The position numbers and the translations under genes are program-made. The notes under the pieces were generated by a model. That model had not been told where the DNA came from. It made no database searches and saw only the letters and a list, made by a program, of their open reading frames with translations. 64,000 nucleotides of DNA from Luteolibacter arcticus (GTDB taxonomy: Bacteria; Verrucomicrobiota; Verrucomicrobiia; Verrucomicrobiales; Akkermansiaceae), in the NCBI RefSeq assembly GCF_025950235.1, contig NZ_JAPDDT010000022.1, forward strand, positions 24,090 to 88,089, read 5' to 3'. Of this stretch, positions 16,714-26,110 are shown in pieces. Within the stretch, counting starts at the first letter, position 1; every line of letters begins with the position of its first letter.

Positions 16714-17634
16714 TTAATTCCGGGCTTCGATTGCCTGATCGAGTTTTTCCAAGCGAGTCCGGTCCACCGGATCGGTTTCAGCAAGAGGGCGGGTGGTGCC
16801 GGTTGTTAGATCAGTGGATTGCCAGACGGGTTTTTCGAAGCCCGTCGGCAGTTCCCTGGGGTAGTCCCCATTGGTCACTCCCTGATTCTTCCAAAGGGCG
16901 AGATTGCCTTGGACATGAAGGCTTCCCTCGATGCCATTCGCCTCGTGATGTTGCCACAAATCGGAATTTTCGTCGGGTAGGGCCAGGCCGGGATGCCATG
17001 TCGTCCAGAGGATCTGGTGGTCGCGGACCTCGCCCTCGTCATCAAAGAAGAGCCGCGACACGAAGGGGTATGACCACGACCCGCGAGTGGGCCGGGAGGC
17101 ATCCTTGGCGATGTGGAAATGGCCGCAGCAAACCAGTATGTCCTGGCCCCACGCGAGATCACCGATGGAGAAGCCTTTGAATTTGGGCGCGCTCTTCAGG
17201 AAACGGTCGCTGCGGAGCTTGCGGATTTCCACCGGCTTGTATTCGGGAGAGAAGAAAGTCTTCAGGCCTGGATAGTACGGAACAGCGACATCGCCGCGAT
17301 GGTTCATGCGAGCACTCAGCTGGGGGACACTCGAGGGCGCTTCGTAGAGGATGAATTGCCGACCGTCCGGTGCCTCTGCCACGAGGCGGTGATAGAAATT
17401 AACTACATGGATTCTGGGGTCATGGTCGGAATGGAGTAGCAGGCGCGCGCCACCGCCTTCACCGATAGCCCGTGAGTGGTCGAGATAGCGGAGGGATGTC
17501 GGGTAAGGAGAGTCCGGGTTCGTCCGGTCAGTGATCCGAGGAGGGTTTGGCGGCGTTGCTGCATCCTGTGCCATCCCGGTCGGGATGATCACGGCGAGAA
17601 TGCCGGAGAGAACGGGTAAGGGAAAAAGCTTCAT
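16714..17634 (-). CDS. Secreted hypothetical protein, copy 1 of a tandem pair
   Basis: 306 residues from ATG 17634. The signal peptide MKLFPLPVLSGILAVIIPTGMAQ is clear. I do not recognise a family. The protein shares its whole length with the gene at 17817-18788: IGEGGGARLLLHSD, RKLRSDRFLKSAPK, LAWGQDILVC, DHQILWTTWHPG, LHVQGNLALWKNQG and ETDPVDRTRLEKL. These look like repeated beta-strand segments of a propeller-like secreted domain, which is inference. Confidence 0.75.
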   Translation of the reverse strand: MKLFPLPVLSGILAVIIPTGMAQDAATPPNPPRITDRTNPDSPYPTSLRYLDHSRAIGEGGGARLLLHSDHDPRIHVVNFYHRLVAEAPDGRQFILYEAPSSVPQLSARMNHRGDVAVPYYPGLKTFFSPEYKPVEIRKLRSDRFLKSAPKFKGFSIGDLAWGQDILVCCGHFHIAKDASRPTRGSWSYPFVSRLFFDDEGEVRDHQILWTTWHPGLALPDENSDLWQHHEANGIEGSLHVQGNLALWKNQGVTNGDYPRELPTGFEKPVWQSTDLTTGTTRPLAETDPVDRTRLEKLDQAIEARN

Positions 17635-17744
17635 GGACTCCATGATGAACGTCGCGGAATCTGAATCGTCCTGCCGGGAAAGGTAAAATTTCCGTCAATA
17701 AGACATCAAACGGGGTCAGCGGGGGCCGAGACAGTCTTGCGGCT

Positions 17745-17810
17745 CAGGTCACCTTCGCGGCTGCCGATGGCAGCGGCTGGCTGCACTTCCCGAAGATCTT
17801 CCGCCATGAA
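17745..17810 (+). pseudogene. Fragment of the hotdog thioesterase gene
   Basis: About 64 bases align without gaps, at roughly 78% identity, to 18953-19016 inside the intact thioesterase. The translated remnant keeps DGSGWLHFPKIFRH against DCSGWIHFPKIFRH. It has no start and stops abruptly at 17811, where sequence matching the fabF 3' end begins. It is therefore the truncated end of a duplicated fabF-end/secreted-gene/thioesterase-start unit. Confidence 0.8.
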
Positions 17811-17816
17811 TCGGTT

Positions 17817-18788
17817 CTAAGGTCGCGGCTTGCGGCTTGGCTGCGTCTTCTCGATTTCTTGCTCGATCTGCGCGAGGCGGTCCCGGTCCACGGGATCCGC
17901 TTCGGCGAGAGGGCGGGTGATGCCGGTCTCTAGCTCGGTGCATTGCCATCCGGATTTCTCGAAGCCGGAAGGCAGTTCATTCGGGGATGTTTGCTGGCGT
18001 GGTCCGGCGTTCTTCCAGAGGACGAGCTGTCCTTGCACGTGCAGGCTTTTCGCGAGGCCGTTCGCCGCGGGATGTTGCCCGTTGATGGATTGCTTGCGCA
18101 AGGCGATGCCGGGTTTCCACGTGGTCCAGAGGATCTGGTGGTCGCTGACCTCGCCCTGATCCGTGAAGTGCAGGCGGGAGATGAACGGGTAGTCCCCGGA
18201 AGCGATGCTGAGTTGGCCGCTGCAGACCAGCACGCCTTCCCCCCAAGCCATGTCCCGGATGGTGAAACGTTCGACCCTAGGGGTGGCCTTGAGAAAGCGG
18301 TCGCTGCGAAGCTTGCGGATGGTCACCGGCTTGTAGTCGGGGGCGAAGTACGCCCGTATGCAGGACCAGCGGAGAACGGTGGCGACATCGCCGCGGGCAT
18401 TCACGCGGGCTACCGGCTCCGGTGCCCGTGATTCATCGTGGTAGAGGACAAACCGGCGTCCGTCCGCGGTCGCCGCCACGACGCGATGAAAGAAGGAAGG
18501 CTTCACCGATACCGGATTCGCGTTGCAGTAGTGAAGCAGGCGAGTGCCGCCGCCTTCGCCGATGAGTTGCGAGGGTGCGAGGTCCTTGGCGGAGTCGAGG
18601 GGCTTCGAAACGGAGCCGGGGTTCACCCGATCGATGACGACATCCTCCTGGAGGGGCGGAAGAAGATCCTGCGCATCCTCCAGGGGCGGTGGAAGATCCT
18701 CCGGGAGAGGAAGAAGGTCCTGCGCCGATGCCGGAAGAATGAGCCCGGCAAGAAGCCCGGAGAAAATGACGAGACGCTCCAATCCCAT
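17817..18788 (-). CDS. Secreted hypothetical protein, copy 2 of a tandem pair
   Basis: 323 residues with signal peptide MGLERLVIFSGLLAGLILPASAQ, then an acidic Leu/Pro-rich segment (about 25-60) absent from copy 1. The rest parallels copy 1: LIGEGGGTRLLHYCN, RKLRSDRFLKATPR, MAWGEGVLVCSGQ, DHQILWTTWKPG and LHVQGQLVLWKNAG. No family recognised. It lies divergently beside the intact thioesterase gene, as copy 1 lies beside the thioesterase fragment. Confidence 0.75.
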   Translation of the reverse strand: MGLERLVIFSGLLAGLILPASAQDLLPLPEDLPPPLEDAQDLLPPLQEDVVIDRVNPGSVSKPLDSAKDLAPSQLIGEGGGTRLLHYCNANPVSVKPSFFHRVVAATADGRRFVLYHDESRAPEPVARVNARGDVATVLRWSCIRAYFAPDYKPVTIRKLRSDRFLKATPRVERFTIRDMAWGEGVLVCSGQLSIASGDYPFISRLHFTDQGEVSDHQILWTTWKPGIALRKQSINGQHPAANGLAKSLHVQGQLVLWKNAGPRQQTSPNELPSGFEKSGWQCTELETGITRPLAEADPVDRDRLAQIEQEIEKTQPSRKPRP

Positions 18789-18916
18789 TGGCCGGTAGTG
18801 AATCGCAGCGCAGCGGAATTGTGGAGACGGAAAAGGGGAAAAATCCCCGGGCCGGTTCCGGCCGTCGTGAATCCCATGGGCCCGTTCTTGCGGCCTGAAG
18901 CTTGGCTCGTCATACC

Positions 18917-19321
18917 ATGGGCATGCTCGATCCGCTCTACGTTCATCCGTCCCATGTGACCTTTGGCGACACCGATTGCAGCGGCTGGATTCATTTTCCG
19001 AAGATCTTCCGCCACGTGGAGGAGGCGGAGCACGCCTTTCTCCGCGAGCGTGGGATTCCGATCATCAGCCGCGAGGAAGGTGGCTGGCCGCGGGTTCACG
19101 TGTCGTGTGATTTCAAGAGCCCGCTGCGCTTCGACGATGTGATCGAGGTGCAGCTCGGCATCGAGCGCATCGGTGCGGCGTCGGTGAACTGGGTGTTCGA
19201 GGTGCTGAAGGTGGGGGAGGTCTGCGCCTTTGGGAAGATGACCACCGTGCGGGTGGATCACGAGGGCAAGCCGCTGGTGATCGACGAGGGGACAAGGGGG
19301 AAGTTTGGAGGGAACTTCTGA
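18917..19321 (+). CDS. Hotdog-fold acyl-CoA thioesterase, 4-hydroxybenzoyl-CoA thioesterase type
   Basis: 134 residues from ATG 18917 (the frame opens at a TTG at 18902). VTFGDTDCSGWIHFPKIFRHVEEAEHAFL is the family signature, with catalytic Asp in the GDTD segment and Tyr/His substituted around SGWIHF. It hydrolyses acyl- or aryl-CoA in the cytoplasm; YbgC/FadM-like proteins are close relatives. The exact substrate is unknown. Confidence 0.82.
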   Translation: MGMLDPLYVHPSHVTFGDTDCSGWIHFPKIFRHVEEAEHAFLRERGIPIISREEGGWPRVHVSCDFKSPLRFDDVIEVQLGIERIGAASVNWVFEVLKVGEVCAFGKMTTVRVDHEGKPLVIDEGTRGKFGGNF

Positions 19322-19329
19322 TCCGCCCG

Positions 19330-19635
19330 CTATCGCCTACCCTTCCGTGATTTTTTCACCTGATGGTGCAAGAGCGAGGCTTGAGCTCCATTTAGAAGGC
19401 AAAGGATCAGGGAAGTCCCCGCGAAATAAAGCAGCAGATTGGATTTCCAATTGATCAGCCAGGTGCCCCACGCGGTAGTTGTCATTGCGGGGATCGCAAA
19501 AAAGCTGCTGAGGAACACACCGATGATTGCGACCAAAAACCAGAGCGCCGAGCGTTGCTGATGAAGCACGATCCTTTCGGTCGCCTTTCTTGCCTCACTT
19601 GACGCGAGGAGAGGGTCATCACCAGGTGACATCAA
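19330..19635 (-). CDS. Small two-TM membrane protein
   Basis: 101 residues with two hydrophobic helices (about 30-50 and 65-85) and a basic C-terminus KKSRKGRR. I do not recognise the family. It is convergent with the thioesterase gene and lower in GC than its neighbours. Confidence 0.5.
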   Translation of the reverse strand: MMSPGDDPLLASSEARKATERIVLHQQRSALWFLVAIIGVFLSSFFAIPAMTTTAWGTWLINWKSNLLLYFAGTSLILCLLNGAQASLLHHQVKKSRKGRR

Positions 19636-19800
19636 TCGGGGTGCTGAATTCCGGGCGGTCGAGTTTTCATACGTCGAGCTTCACTTGTTTGGGAGTGAAT
19701 GCCAACCGCGGCTGACTTTGCCGGGGTCCTTCAAGAAAAAAGAAGCCGTATAACGCGCCCATTTCAAGTGACGTGTTAGCCCAAGCGTTCTACGGGGAGT

Positions 19801-19858
19801 TTCCGGCGGAGGAGGAAAGACGTGGCCGACCTGTAGCCAGATGCCTCCTCCACCGGAA
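19801..19858. repeat. Long imperfect palindrome
   Basis: TTCCGGCGGAGGAGG at 19801-19815 pairs with CCTCCTCCACCGGAA at 19844-19858 with one mismatch across a 28-base loop. It lies in the gene-poor spacer 19636-19879 and resembles the other REP-type palindromes of the window. Confidence 0.6.
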
Positions 19859-19879
19859 TCACACACACGGAAAGTCAAA

Positions 19880-20368
19880 TCACTTGGCCGAGGCCGTCAT
19901 CGCGCCATCGATGCCCGGGCTGAAATCCTTGATGCGCTTGGCGCTCGCTTGGAGGGTGCCGTTCACTTCCTCGACCACGACCGTGGAAGGGAAGAATCCG
20001 TAGCCGTTTTCCCGCCACTCCGACCACGCGACCATCGGGCCGTCCCAGATGCGGTGGGCCTTGCAAGCGAGCTTCGCATGGTAGCGGCGGGTGATGCCCT
20101 TGGCGGCATCGGCCTCGGTCAAGGGGACCTTGGTAATTTCATGGACGGTGAGGTCCTTGAACTCGATGCGGGTGCTGAAGCTGCCGAGCTGGTGGGTGGC
20201 GCGGGCGGTGCCGTCCTGGCGGATGTCCAAGGTGCCGGCGAGGAGCGCGGTGCTGGCACTCATCACTTCGCGTTGCTCGGTCAGACGCATCTTTGACGCT
20301 TCGGTCGCCTCTTGGGCGGCGAGCGGGAAGATCGAAAGCAGCAGTGCGGTGAGGAATGCGCGTTTCAT
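19880..20368 (-). CDS. Secreted hypothetical protein
   Basis: 162 residues from ATG 20368, with a signal peptide MKRAFLTALLLSIFPLAAQ. The mature part has a repeated strand pattern (LAGTLDIRQDGTARATHQLG) and no Cys pair or known motif. It is probably periplasmic and monocistronic. No family recognised. Confidence 0.65.
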   Translation of the reverse strand: MKRAFLTALLLSIFPLAAQEATEASKMRLTEQREVMSASTALLAGTLDIRQDGTARATHQLGSFSTRIEFKDLTVHEITKVPLTEADAAKGITRRYHAKLACKAHRIWDGPMVAWSEWRENGYGFFPSTVVVEEVNGTLQASAKRIKDFSPGIDGAMTASAK

Positions 20369-20494
20369 TTGCCGTGACAATGCGGGATCCGTACGACGGA
20401 AAACATTCCGAGATCGCGGAAGAGCCGCCTACGTGATCACGGGACCACGGATCGGCATCGACAAGTGGGGCCACGGGCGGCACAAGGCTGCCCC

Positions 20495-20803
20495 ATGAAG
20501 AAGACCTTTCCCCTCGAAGTGCCGGACCGGAAGCCCGGGCTGGTGCTGGATGCGATCAAGCACGACCTCCGCAAGTATCTGAAGCGCGAGCGTCGCAAGC
20601 CGCTGCCCGAGGGGATCGATTTCTGGGACTTCGACTGCAAGGTCGGCTCTAGCAGCGCGGATGCTGCTGCCACGCACCCCGGCGATGTGGAGAAGGCCGT
20701 GGCCGCGGTGGCGACCGGCGGTGGCAAGGAGGTCTATGTGGAGATCCTTGCCAAGCCCGGCCACCGGGCGAAGAAGGAGGAAGAAGGCGGGAAGGTGGAT
20801 TAG
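20495..20803 (+). CDS. DUF6172-like small protein
   Basis: 102 residues. It starts MKKTFPLEVPDRKPGLVLDAIKHDLRKYLKRERRKPLPEGIDFWDFDCKVG, which matches my memory of the DUF6172 family (conserved KYLKRERRKxLPEGxDFWDFDC). Its function is not known. Its stop overlaps the stop of the convergent gene at 20800-21123 by four bases. Codon use is that of the host. Confidence 0.75.
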   Translation: MKKTFPLEVPDRKPGLVLDAIKHDLRKYLKRERRKPLPEGIDFWDFDCKVGSSSADAAATHPGDVEKAVAAVATGGGKEVYVEILAKPGHRAKKEEEGGKVD

Positions 20804-21123
20804 CGCCCCTCGCCGAAGTATTTCTCGCTGCGGTAGCGCAGCCATACCCGCAGCGTCTGCGGGACTTTTTCGCGTTCCTCCGGCGTCAGCGTCTCGTAGA
20901 GGGCGATCGCTTTTTCCCGCTCGCCGCGGCAGGCGGCATTCCGGTGCGCGTCCCACAGGCTGCGTGCCAGCCGGATCCGGCGGCACACTTCCTTGACCAG
21001 CGCGGGGCCGGTCAGGGGCTTGGCGTTCGGCTTTTTCTTCGGGGGCACGGCGGCGATGATCCTATTAGTGGAAAATTCTTCCAAGGATTTCCGGGCTGTC
21101 GTGTCTTTATCGATGAGAGCCAT
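20800..21123 (-). CDS. Small hypothetical protein
   Basis: 107 residues from ATG 21123. It is rich in Lys/Arg and Glu (KKKPNAKPLTGPALVKEVCRRIRLARSLWDAHRNAACRGE) and ends in EKVPQTLRVWLRYRSEKYFGEGR. It has no signal or TM segment. It is divergent from the ECF sigma gene with 71 bp between starts, so they share a promoter region. Confidence 0.6.
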   Translation of the reverse strand: MALIDKDTTARKSLEEFSTNRIIAAVPPKKKPNAKPLTGPALVKEVCRRIRLARSLWDAHRNAACRGEREKAIALYETLTPEEREKVPQTLRVWLRYRSEKYFGEGR

Positions 21124-21194
21124 GATTGACACCCCGCATGGAAACCGCGTCACAGCCCAGGGCTAAAGCCCCGGCGGTGCTTCCTTTCGCCACG

Positions 21195-21704
21195 ATGACC
21201 GAGGAGAAACCCACGCTCCGACAGATCTTCGAGGCGGAAGAAAGTCCGCTCCTGCGCTTCGCCCACGGCATGGTGGGCCGCCGCGAATGTGCGGAAGACC
21301 TCGTCCAAGAGGCCTTCCTCCGCCTTCACGCCCATTGGGACGAGGTCGCCAATCCGAAAGCGTGGCTCTACCGATCTGTCAGAAATCTCGCCCTCAACTA
21401 TTTGCGCGACCACAAGCGCGAGACCCTCGTCGAGGAAGCTCCCGAGTGGGATGCCGCCGCCGGCCACGATGACGACCCTGTCGGGCGTCTCGAGGCTGCC
21501 GGCGCCGTCCGACTCCTCCTCGCCGAACTCCGCGATGACGACCGCGCGCTGCTCCAGCTGAAGTATCACGAGGATCTCAAATACGACCAGATCAGCGAAC
21601 GCACCGGCCTGAGCGTCGGCAACGTGGGCTACAAGCTCCACCACCTGTTGAAATCCCTGGGCGAAAGCCTGCGCCGCATGGGGATCGAGAGTGCGAACGG
21701 TTAG
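21195..21704 (+). CDS. ECF-type RNA polymerase sigma factor
   Basis: 169 residues from the ATG at 21195; the frame is open to 21126 but the upstream part lacks sigma homology. Region 2 is LLRFAHGMVGRRECAEDLVQEAFLRLHAHW and YRSVRNLALNYLRDHKRE; region 4 is LLQLKYHEDLKYDQISERTGLSVGNVGYKLHHLLKSLGE, with the helix-turn-helix in ISERTGLSVGNVGYKL. It directs RNA polymerase to alternative promoters. The next gene, 47 bp downstream, is a membrane protein whose N-terminus reads like an anti-sigma-type cytosolic domain, so they are probably a signalling pair. Confidence 0.88.
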   Translation: MTEEKPTLRQIFEAEESPLLRFAHGMVGRRECAEDLVQEAFLRLHAHWDEVANPKAWLYRSVRNLALNYLRDHKRETLVEEAPEWDAAAGHDDDPVGRLEAAGAVRLLLAELRDDDRALLQLKYHEDLKYDQISERTGLSVGNVGYKLHHLLKSLGESLRRMGIESANG

Positions 21705-21745
21705 AGACGCGAGACTTCAAGACGCAAGACACAAGACTGGAACCT
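21702..21745. repeat. AAGACNC heptamer repeat between sigma factor and VWA gene
   Basis: GAGACGC, GAGACTTC, AAGACGC, AAGACAC and AAGACTGG follow one another. The same words recur at 59416-59518. It fills nearly the whole spacer. Confidence 0.6.
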
Positions 21746-21751
21746 AACACT

Positions 21752-24700
21752 ATGAACGACGATACGGACAAGCCGCTGAATCCCGTGGGTGATGCTGCGC
21801 TCGAAGCGCGCCTCACCGCGTGGGTGCTAGGCGAGGCTTCGCCGTTCGAAGCGGCGGAGTTGGAAGAGATCTGCGCCCGGGATCCCGAGGTGCGATTGTT
21901 CGAGCGGCGCCTGCGGGTGCTGCATGGCTTCATCACTGCGGATCGCAAGGCGGGAGCGGATGATGAATGGAAGCTGCCGGCGGAGAAGCGCGCGAAGATC
22001 GAGGCGCTGTTTGAGGAGCCGGTGGTTCTAACAGAGGATGACCGGGAGAAGGAGAAGGTGGGCGTCCGCTACGTGAGGAAGCCGGTGCCGCCGCGGCAGA
22101 CGGGTCGCCGAGCGCTGCTGGCGCTGGCGGCTTGCACGGTGGTGAGCCTCAGCGGCTGGGCCTTGATGTCATCGGTTGGCCGGACCTCCAAGGATGCACT
22201 GGCGATGGAGACGAAAGCGGAATTTTCTGCGAAAGCGCCGTCCCGTGAGTCCAAGGAGCGTGCTTTGGAAGAGCTTCGCAAGGCGGTCATCGCCCAAGAA
22301 GACGCTGTGGAGGACAAGCGGAAGCTGCTTTCGCAGATCATCAGGACGGAAGGCGTTATCTACTCTGGCGAGAAGAGTGCTTTTCAGGGATCGAGGGGAT
22401 TCGATGGGGCGGATGATGCCGAGTCCGCGTCTAGAGCCTACACTCAACTCGAACAGGACAAGATCCAGTTGGAGAGTCAGATCGAGACTTTGTTGAAATA
22501 CGACGGAGACCAGTTGCTGAGCTATGCATCAGGAATCGATCTGCCCGACAACATCGTTCCAGTCTTGAGACCCCAACTCGAGGAAGCGAAGCGCGAGCAT
22601 CAGTCTTTGAAGCGGCAAGGTTTGGCAGAAAACGATCCGAAGATGAGGGCAAGTTCCCAGATGATCGACGGGATGGAGAAGGACGTCGCTGATTCCGTTT
22701 CGAATCTCCGGGAGACCCTCAAGGCAAAGGTGGCGCTGTCGAACGAACAGCTCGCGAGCCTGAAGGGTAAGGAGAACGAGGGGATGAAAAGTGGCATCGC
22801 CGTCCAGAGCGTCGTGGATGCGAAGGGCGACTTCGAAGCCAGCCAACGCCTTCTGGAACAGCTCAAGGTCAAGCTGATCACGGAGGAGCTGCAGGCGAAG
22901 ATTTCCGGGGACGCCATTGCGCTGAATGAGCCGGATTCCCCCGTCTTGCCTCTCGCTCCTACGGCAAAAAGTAGAAAGCCAACGCCCCCCATGGCAACGC
23001 CTGCTCCAGCCGCGGAGCCCGCGCCACCTATGGATTCCCCAGAGGTTTTCACAGCGAAGTCCGATCGCGAACAAGCAGCGGACGAGTCCTTGGCCCAGCT
23101 TGCGGATGGTGGCACGGTACGGAGCAAATCCTCCCCAGCCGGACCTCCGGTGAAGAAGCCGGTGACGTCTCACATGCACCTTTCGCAGAACAGCCCGTTT
23201 AGCACCAAGTCTGCGCTTGCAGCGGAGGCTCGGCATGACATGCCGCTTCCCCAGGCCGCGGCTTCCGCGCCAGCGACGCCGGCCGTCACGGGGGCGATCG
23301 CTTCCAAAGAACTCGCCGAACAAGAAGAAGCGGCACCGCGCCTAACAGCGACTCGCGACGGCAAGCCCGCAAACATGGACGCTGGCGGGCCTGAATGGTT
23401 CGGGCGATCCTCTAAGGCGACTCCGTCCGGGGAGGGCTCCGACTTGCAGACTCGTTTCCGCAGCGACGCATCGGCAGCGGACGTGGAACGTCAGACTGGC
23501 GAGGGGCTCGCTTTCAATTCCTCCCTATTGTCCAACCCCACGGGCGGCCCTGCCGCAGGGGATCGGCCGATGGATGATCCCTTTGCAACTGACGGCCCCG
23601 CTCAGCCCGCAAGTCGCCCGGCGACTGCCACCGCCGACCAGGCGTTTGCCAGCGGTGGCGCGGCCGGTGCAGGTCAGTCCCCGACGAAGACCGACTTCAT
23701 CGGCGATGGGGCAGGCGTGACCATCCCGGGTGTCCCGGCCGATCCGAGCGCGGATGTGACCGATATCGTGACGGCGGGTAACCGTTCCGGTCTCGGCGCG
23801 GTCAACCGCAACAGCATCGACGCCATCCTGAACAACACCGACCGCTCTGGCACGAACGCCCTGGCCAGCGGGAAAGATCTCTCGCTCGGATTGGACGGAG
23901 GCGCAACGAATGCTCCGGCCAAGTCCGATCTGGAGGCGGCAGGGAAGGAGGTTCCATTGGTCGGGGCATTCAATTTGAATGCAACGGACCAGAGCGTTTG
24001 GAGAAGCTGGCTTACGCAGGACGAAGGAACGAAGGGCCCGGAAGGTTTCGGAACTACTGCGCCTCCTTCGGTGAATGGCTTCATTGAAACGGACGCCCGT
24101 CAGAAGTCGGCGACCGTGGACTTCTCGAATCTCGAAGGGATGGCAGATTTGGCGGCCACGACTCCTTTGGGTTCGAATTTCGATATCCAGAGCCGGTTCC
24201 GTGGCGAGCTGAGCAAAAACTTGGGAAATGCCAAGCTGGGTGGGGAACTCTACTACTCCGATGCTCAAGATGCCGTCCTACCTGGCGAAGCCCTAATCGG
24301 CGGGCTGAATTTCGATCTCGCGACGAGGGGGGAGGGATCGGAAAACGACAGACAAGTCCCGAGGTTCGGGATGAACCTTCGTCTTGGGTCCGAGCGTTCA
24401 AATTTTGGTCCAAGAGATGAAGAGGTAACCTCAGGCATTGGTGGCTTGGGCGATCTGGCCAAGAAGCAAGAGCTGAACGAACTCGAGGGGGGCAAGGACG
24501 ACCTTTCCAAATTTGCGAAGTCGACGGGGAATCCGGAGGAACTCGTTCCGAGGCTGGAAAAAGCGATTCGCGAAGGGGAGGAGAGATTGCAACGCGATCC
24601 CAACAGCCCGGAGATCCAGCATCAGCTTCAGCAACTCGGAAAGGTGCGGGAAGATCTCCGACTCGAGATTACGAAGGCCAAGGGTGCCAAGGTGGAGCAG

Positions 24701-26047
24701 CAGCAGGATGAGGCACCGTCACCGGTTCTCTTGGCTGAAACCCTGACATCCGCGGAGCCCTTCTCGACTTTCTCCCTTCACGTCAGCGACGCGTCCTTCA
24801 AGATGGCCAAGGCGGCGCTGGATCGGGGCGAGGTGCCGGCGGCGGATAGCATCCGGCCGGAGGAGTTCTACAATGCCTTCGACTACGGCGATCCCGCGCC
24901 GGCTACTGGTGAGCCGGTGGTGTGTGCCGTCGAGCAAGCGGCCCATCCCGCGCTGCCGCAGCGCAATCTGCTGCGCATCGGTGTGCGGACCGGATCGCAG
25001 GGCCGCGGTGGCTCGACACCGCTGAATCTAACACTTCTGCTCGATAGCTCGGGCTCGATGGAGCGCGAGGACCGCAATGCCGGACTTGCGAATGCGGTCC
25101 AGCAGCTCTCCGGGCTGCTCAAGGATGGCGATACGGTCAGTGTGATCGGCTTCGCCCGGCAGCCGCGCTTGCTGGTGGATCGCTTGCCGGGAAACCGGGC
25201 GCAGGAGCTGAATGCGATCTTTGCCCAGACGCCACCGGAAGGCGGCACGAATCTGGAGGAGGGCATCAAGCTCGCCGAACAGCTCGCCTTGCGGCAGTTC
25301 AATCCGGCCGCGCAGAACCGCATCGTGCTCTTCACCGATGGCGCGGCGAACCTTGGCGACGCGAAGCCGGAAACGCTTCAGACGAAGGTCGAGCAGATGC
25401 GCCAGAACGGCATCGCCTTCGACGCCGCGGGCTTTGGCACCGACGGACTCAACGACAAGTTGCTGGAGCGGCTGACCCGCAATGGCAACGGGCGCTACTA
25501 CATCGTGGATCGCGCCGAGGACGCCGATGCGAGCTTCGCGAAGCAACTCGCCGGTGCCTTCCGCCCCGCCGCGGAGAACGTGAAGGTGCAGGTCCGCTTC
25601 AATCCGGCCCGGGTGGCGAAGTACAAGCTGATCGGCTTCGAGGAGCACCGCTTGAAGAAGGAAGACTTCCGCAACGACGCGGTGGATGCCGCGGAGATGG
25701 CGGCCGAGGAAGCGGGCAACGCGCTCTATCAGATCGAGGCCCTGCCGCAGGGCGAGGGCGAGGTCGGCGAGGTCAGCGTGCGCTTCCGCGATGTGGCCAG
25801 CGGCCAGATGGTCGAGCGGACGTGGACGATTCCCTACGAAGCGCAGGCACCGGCGTTTGACCAGGCAGCGCCAGCCATCCAGCTCGCCGGACTGGCGGCG
25901 TTCGCCGCGGAGAAGCTGCGTGCGGCTCCGCTCGCCGATGCGGTGGATTTCCAACAGCTCGCCCCGGTCATGGCGAAGGTGAGAGCCCGCTATGGCAGCA
26001 GCAAGCCGGTCGCGGAGCTGGAAGCGATGATTGGAAAGCTGAAGTGA
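21752..26047 (+). CDS. Membrane-anchored VWA protein, YfbK-like
   Basis: 1431 residues. The cytosolic N-terminus (residues 1-105, ARLTAWVLGEASPFEAAELEE) resembles anti-sigma zinc-less domains. A TM helix lies at about 110-132. A long disordered/coiled-coil region (about 140-1000) follows, rich in Ala/Pro and with charged helices. A YfbK-N domain starts near residue 1003 (FSTFSLHVSDASFKMAKAAL). The VWA domain starts near 1093 with a full MIDAS: DSSGSM, then GGTNLEEG and FTDGAAN. A DUF3520-like C-terminal domain ends the protein. Related YfbK proteins are periplasmic VWA proteins of unclear role. Follows an ECF sigma factor, so I infer envelope stress sensing. The length of the middle region is unusual. 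Confidence 0.85.
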   Translation: MNDDTDKPLNPVGDAALEARLTAWVLGEASPFEAAELEEICARDPEVRLFERRLRVLHGFITADRKAGADDEWKLPAEKRAKIEALFEEPVVLTEDDREKEKVGVRYVRKPVPPRQTGRRALLALAACTVVSLSGWALMSSVGRTSKDALAMETKAEFSAKAPSRESKERALEELRKAVIAQEDAVEDKRKLLSQIIRTEGVIYSGEKSAFQGSRGFDGADDAESASRAYTQLEQDKIQLESQIETLLKYDGDQLLSYASGIDLPDNIVPVLRPQLEEAKREHQSLKRQGLAENDPKMRASSQMIDGMEKDVADSVSNLRETLKAKVALSNEQLASLKGKENEGMKSGIAVQSVVDAKGDFEASQRLLEQLKVKLITEELQAKISGDAIALNEPDSPVLPLAPTAKSRKPTPPMATPAPAAEPAPPMDSPEVFTAKSDREQAADESLAQLADGGTVRSKSSPAGPPVKKPVTSHMHLSQNSPFSTKSALAAEARHDMPLPQAAASAPATPAVTGAIASKELAEQEEAAPRLTATRDGKPANMDAGGPEWFGRSSKATPSGEGSDLQTRFRSDASAADVERQTGEGLAFNSSLLSNPTGGPAAGDRPMDDPFATDGPAQPASRPATATADQAFASGGAAGAGQSPTKTDFIGDGAGVTIPGVPADPSADVTDIVTAGNRSGLGAVNRNSIDAILNNTDRSGTNALASGKDLSLGLDGGATNAPAKSDLEAAGKEVPLVGAFNLNATDQSVWRSWLTQDEGTKGPEGFGTTAPPSVNGFIETDARQKSATVDFSNLEGMADLAATTPLGSNFDIQSRFRGELSKNLGNAKLGGELYYSDAQDAVLPGEALIGGLNFDLATRGEGSENDRQVPRFGMNLRLGSERSNFGPRDEEVTSGIGGLGDLAKKQELNELEGGKDDLSKFAKSTGNPEELVPRLEKAIREGEERLQRDPNSPEIQHQLQQLGKVREDLRLEITKAKGAKVEQQQDEAPSPVLLAETLTSAEPFSTFSLHVSDASFKMAKAALDRGEVPAADSIRPEEFYNAFDYGDPAPATGEPVVCAVEQAAHPALPQRNLLRIGVRTGSQGRGGSTPLNLTLLLDSSGSMEREDRNAGLANAVQQLSGLLKDGDTVSVIGFARQPRLLVDRLPGNRAQELNAIFAQTPPEGGTNLEEGIKLAEQLALRQFNPAAQNRIVLFTDGAANLGDAKPETLQTKVEQMRQNGIAFDAAGFGTDGLNDKLLERLTRNGNGRYYIVDRAEDADASFAKQLAGAFRPAAENVKVQVRFNPARVAKYKLIGFEEHRLKKEDFRNDAVDAAEMAAEEAGNALYQIEALPQGEGEVGEVSVRFRDVASGQMVERTWTIPYEAQAPAFDQAAPAIQLAGLAAFAAEKLRAAPLADAVDFQQLAPVMAKVRARYGSSKPVAELEAMIGKLK

Positions 26048-26110
26048 CCCGGGGCCTGAAGCGAGCTGTCGCCGGTCTTTACTAACAATTTACGCGTTGC
26101 CGGCAAACCG

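Noticed and set aside
19681..19878. A 65-codon minus-strand frame
   Set aside because: It overlaps a palindromic repeat and has no family or codon signal.
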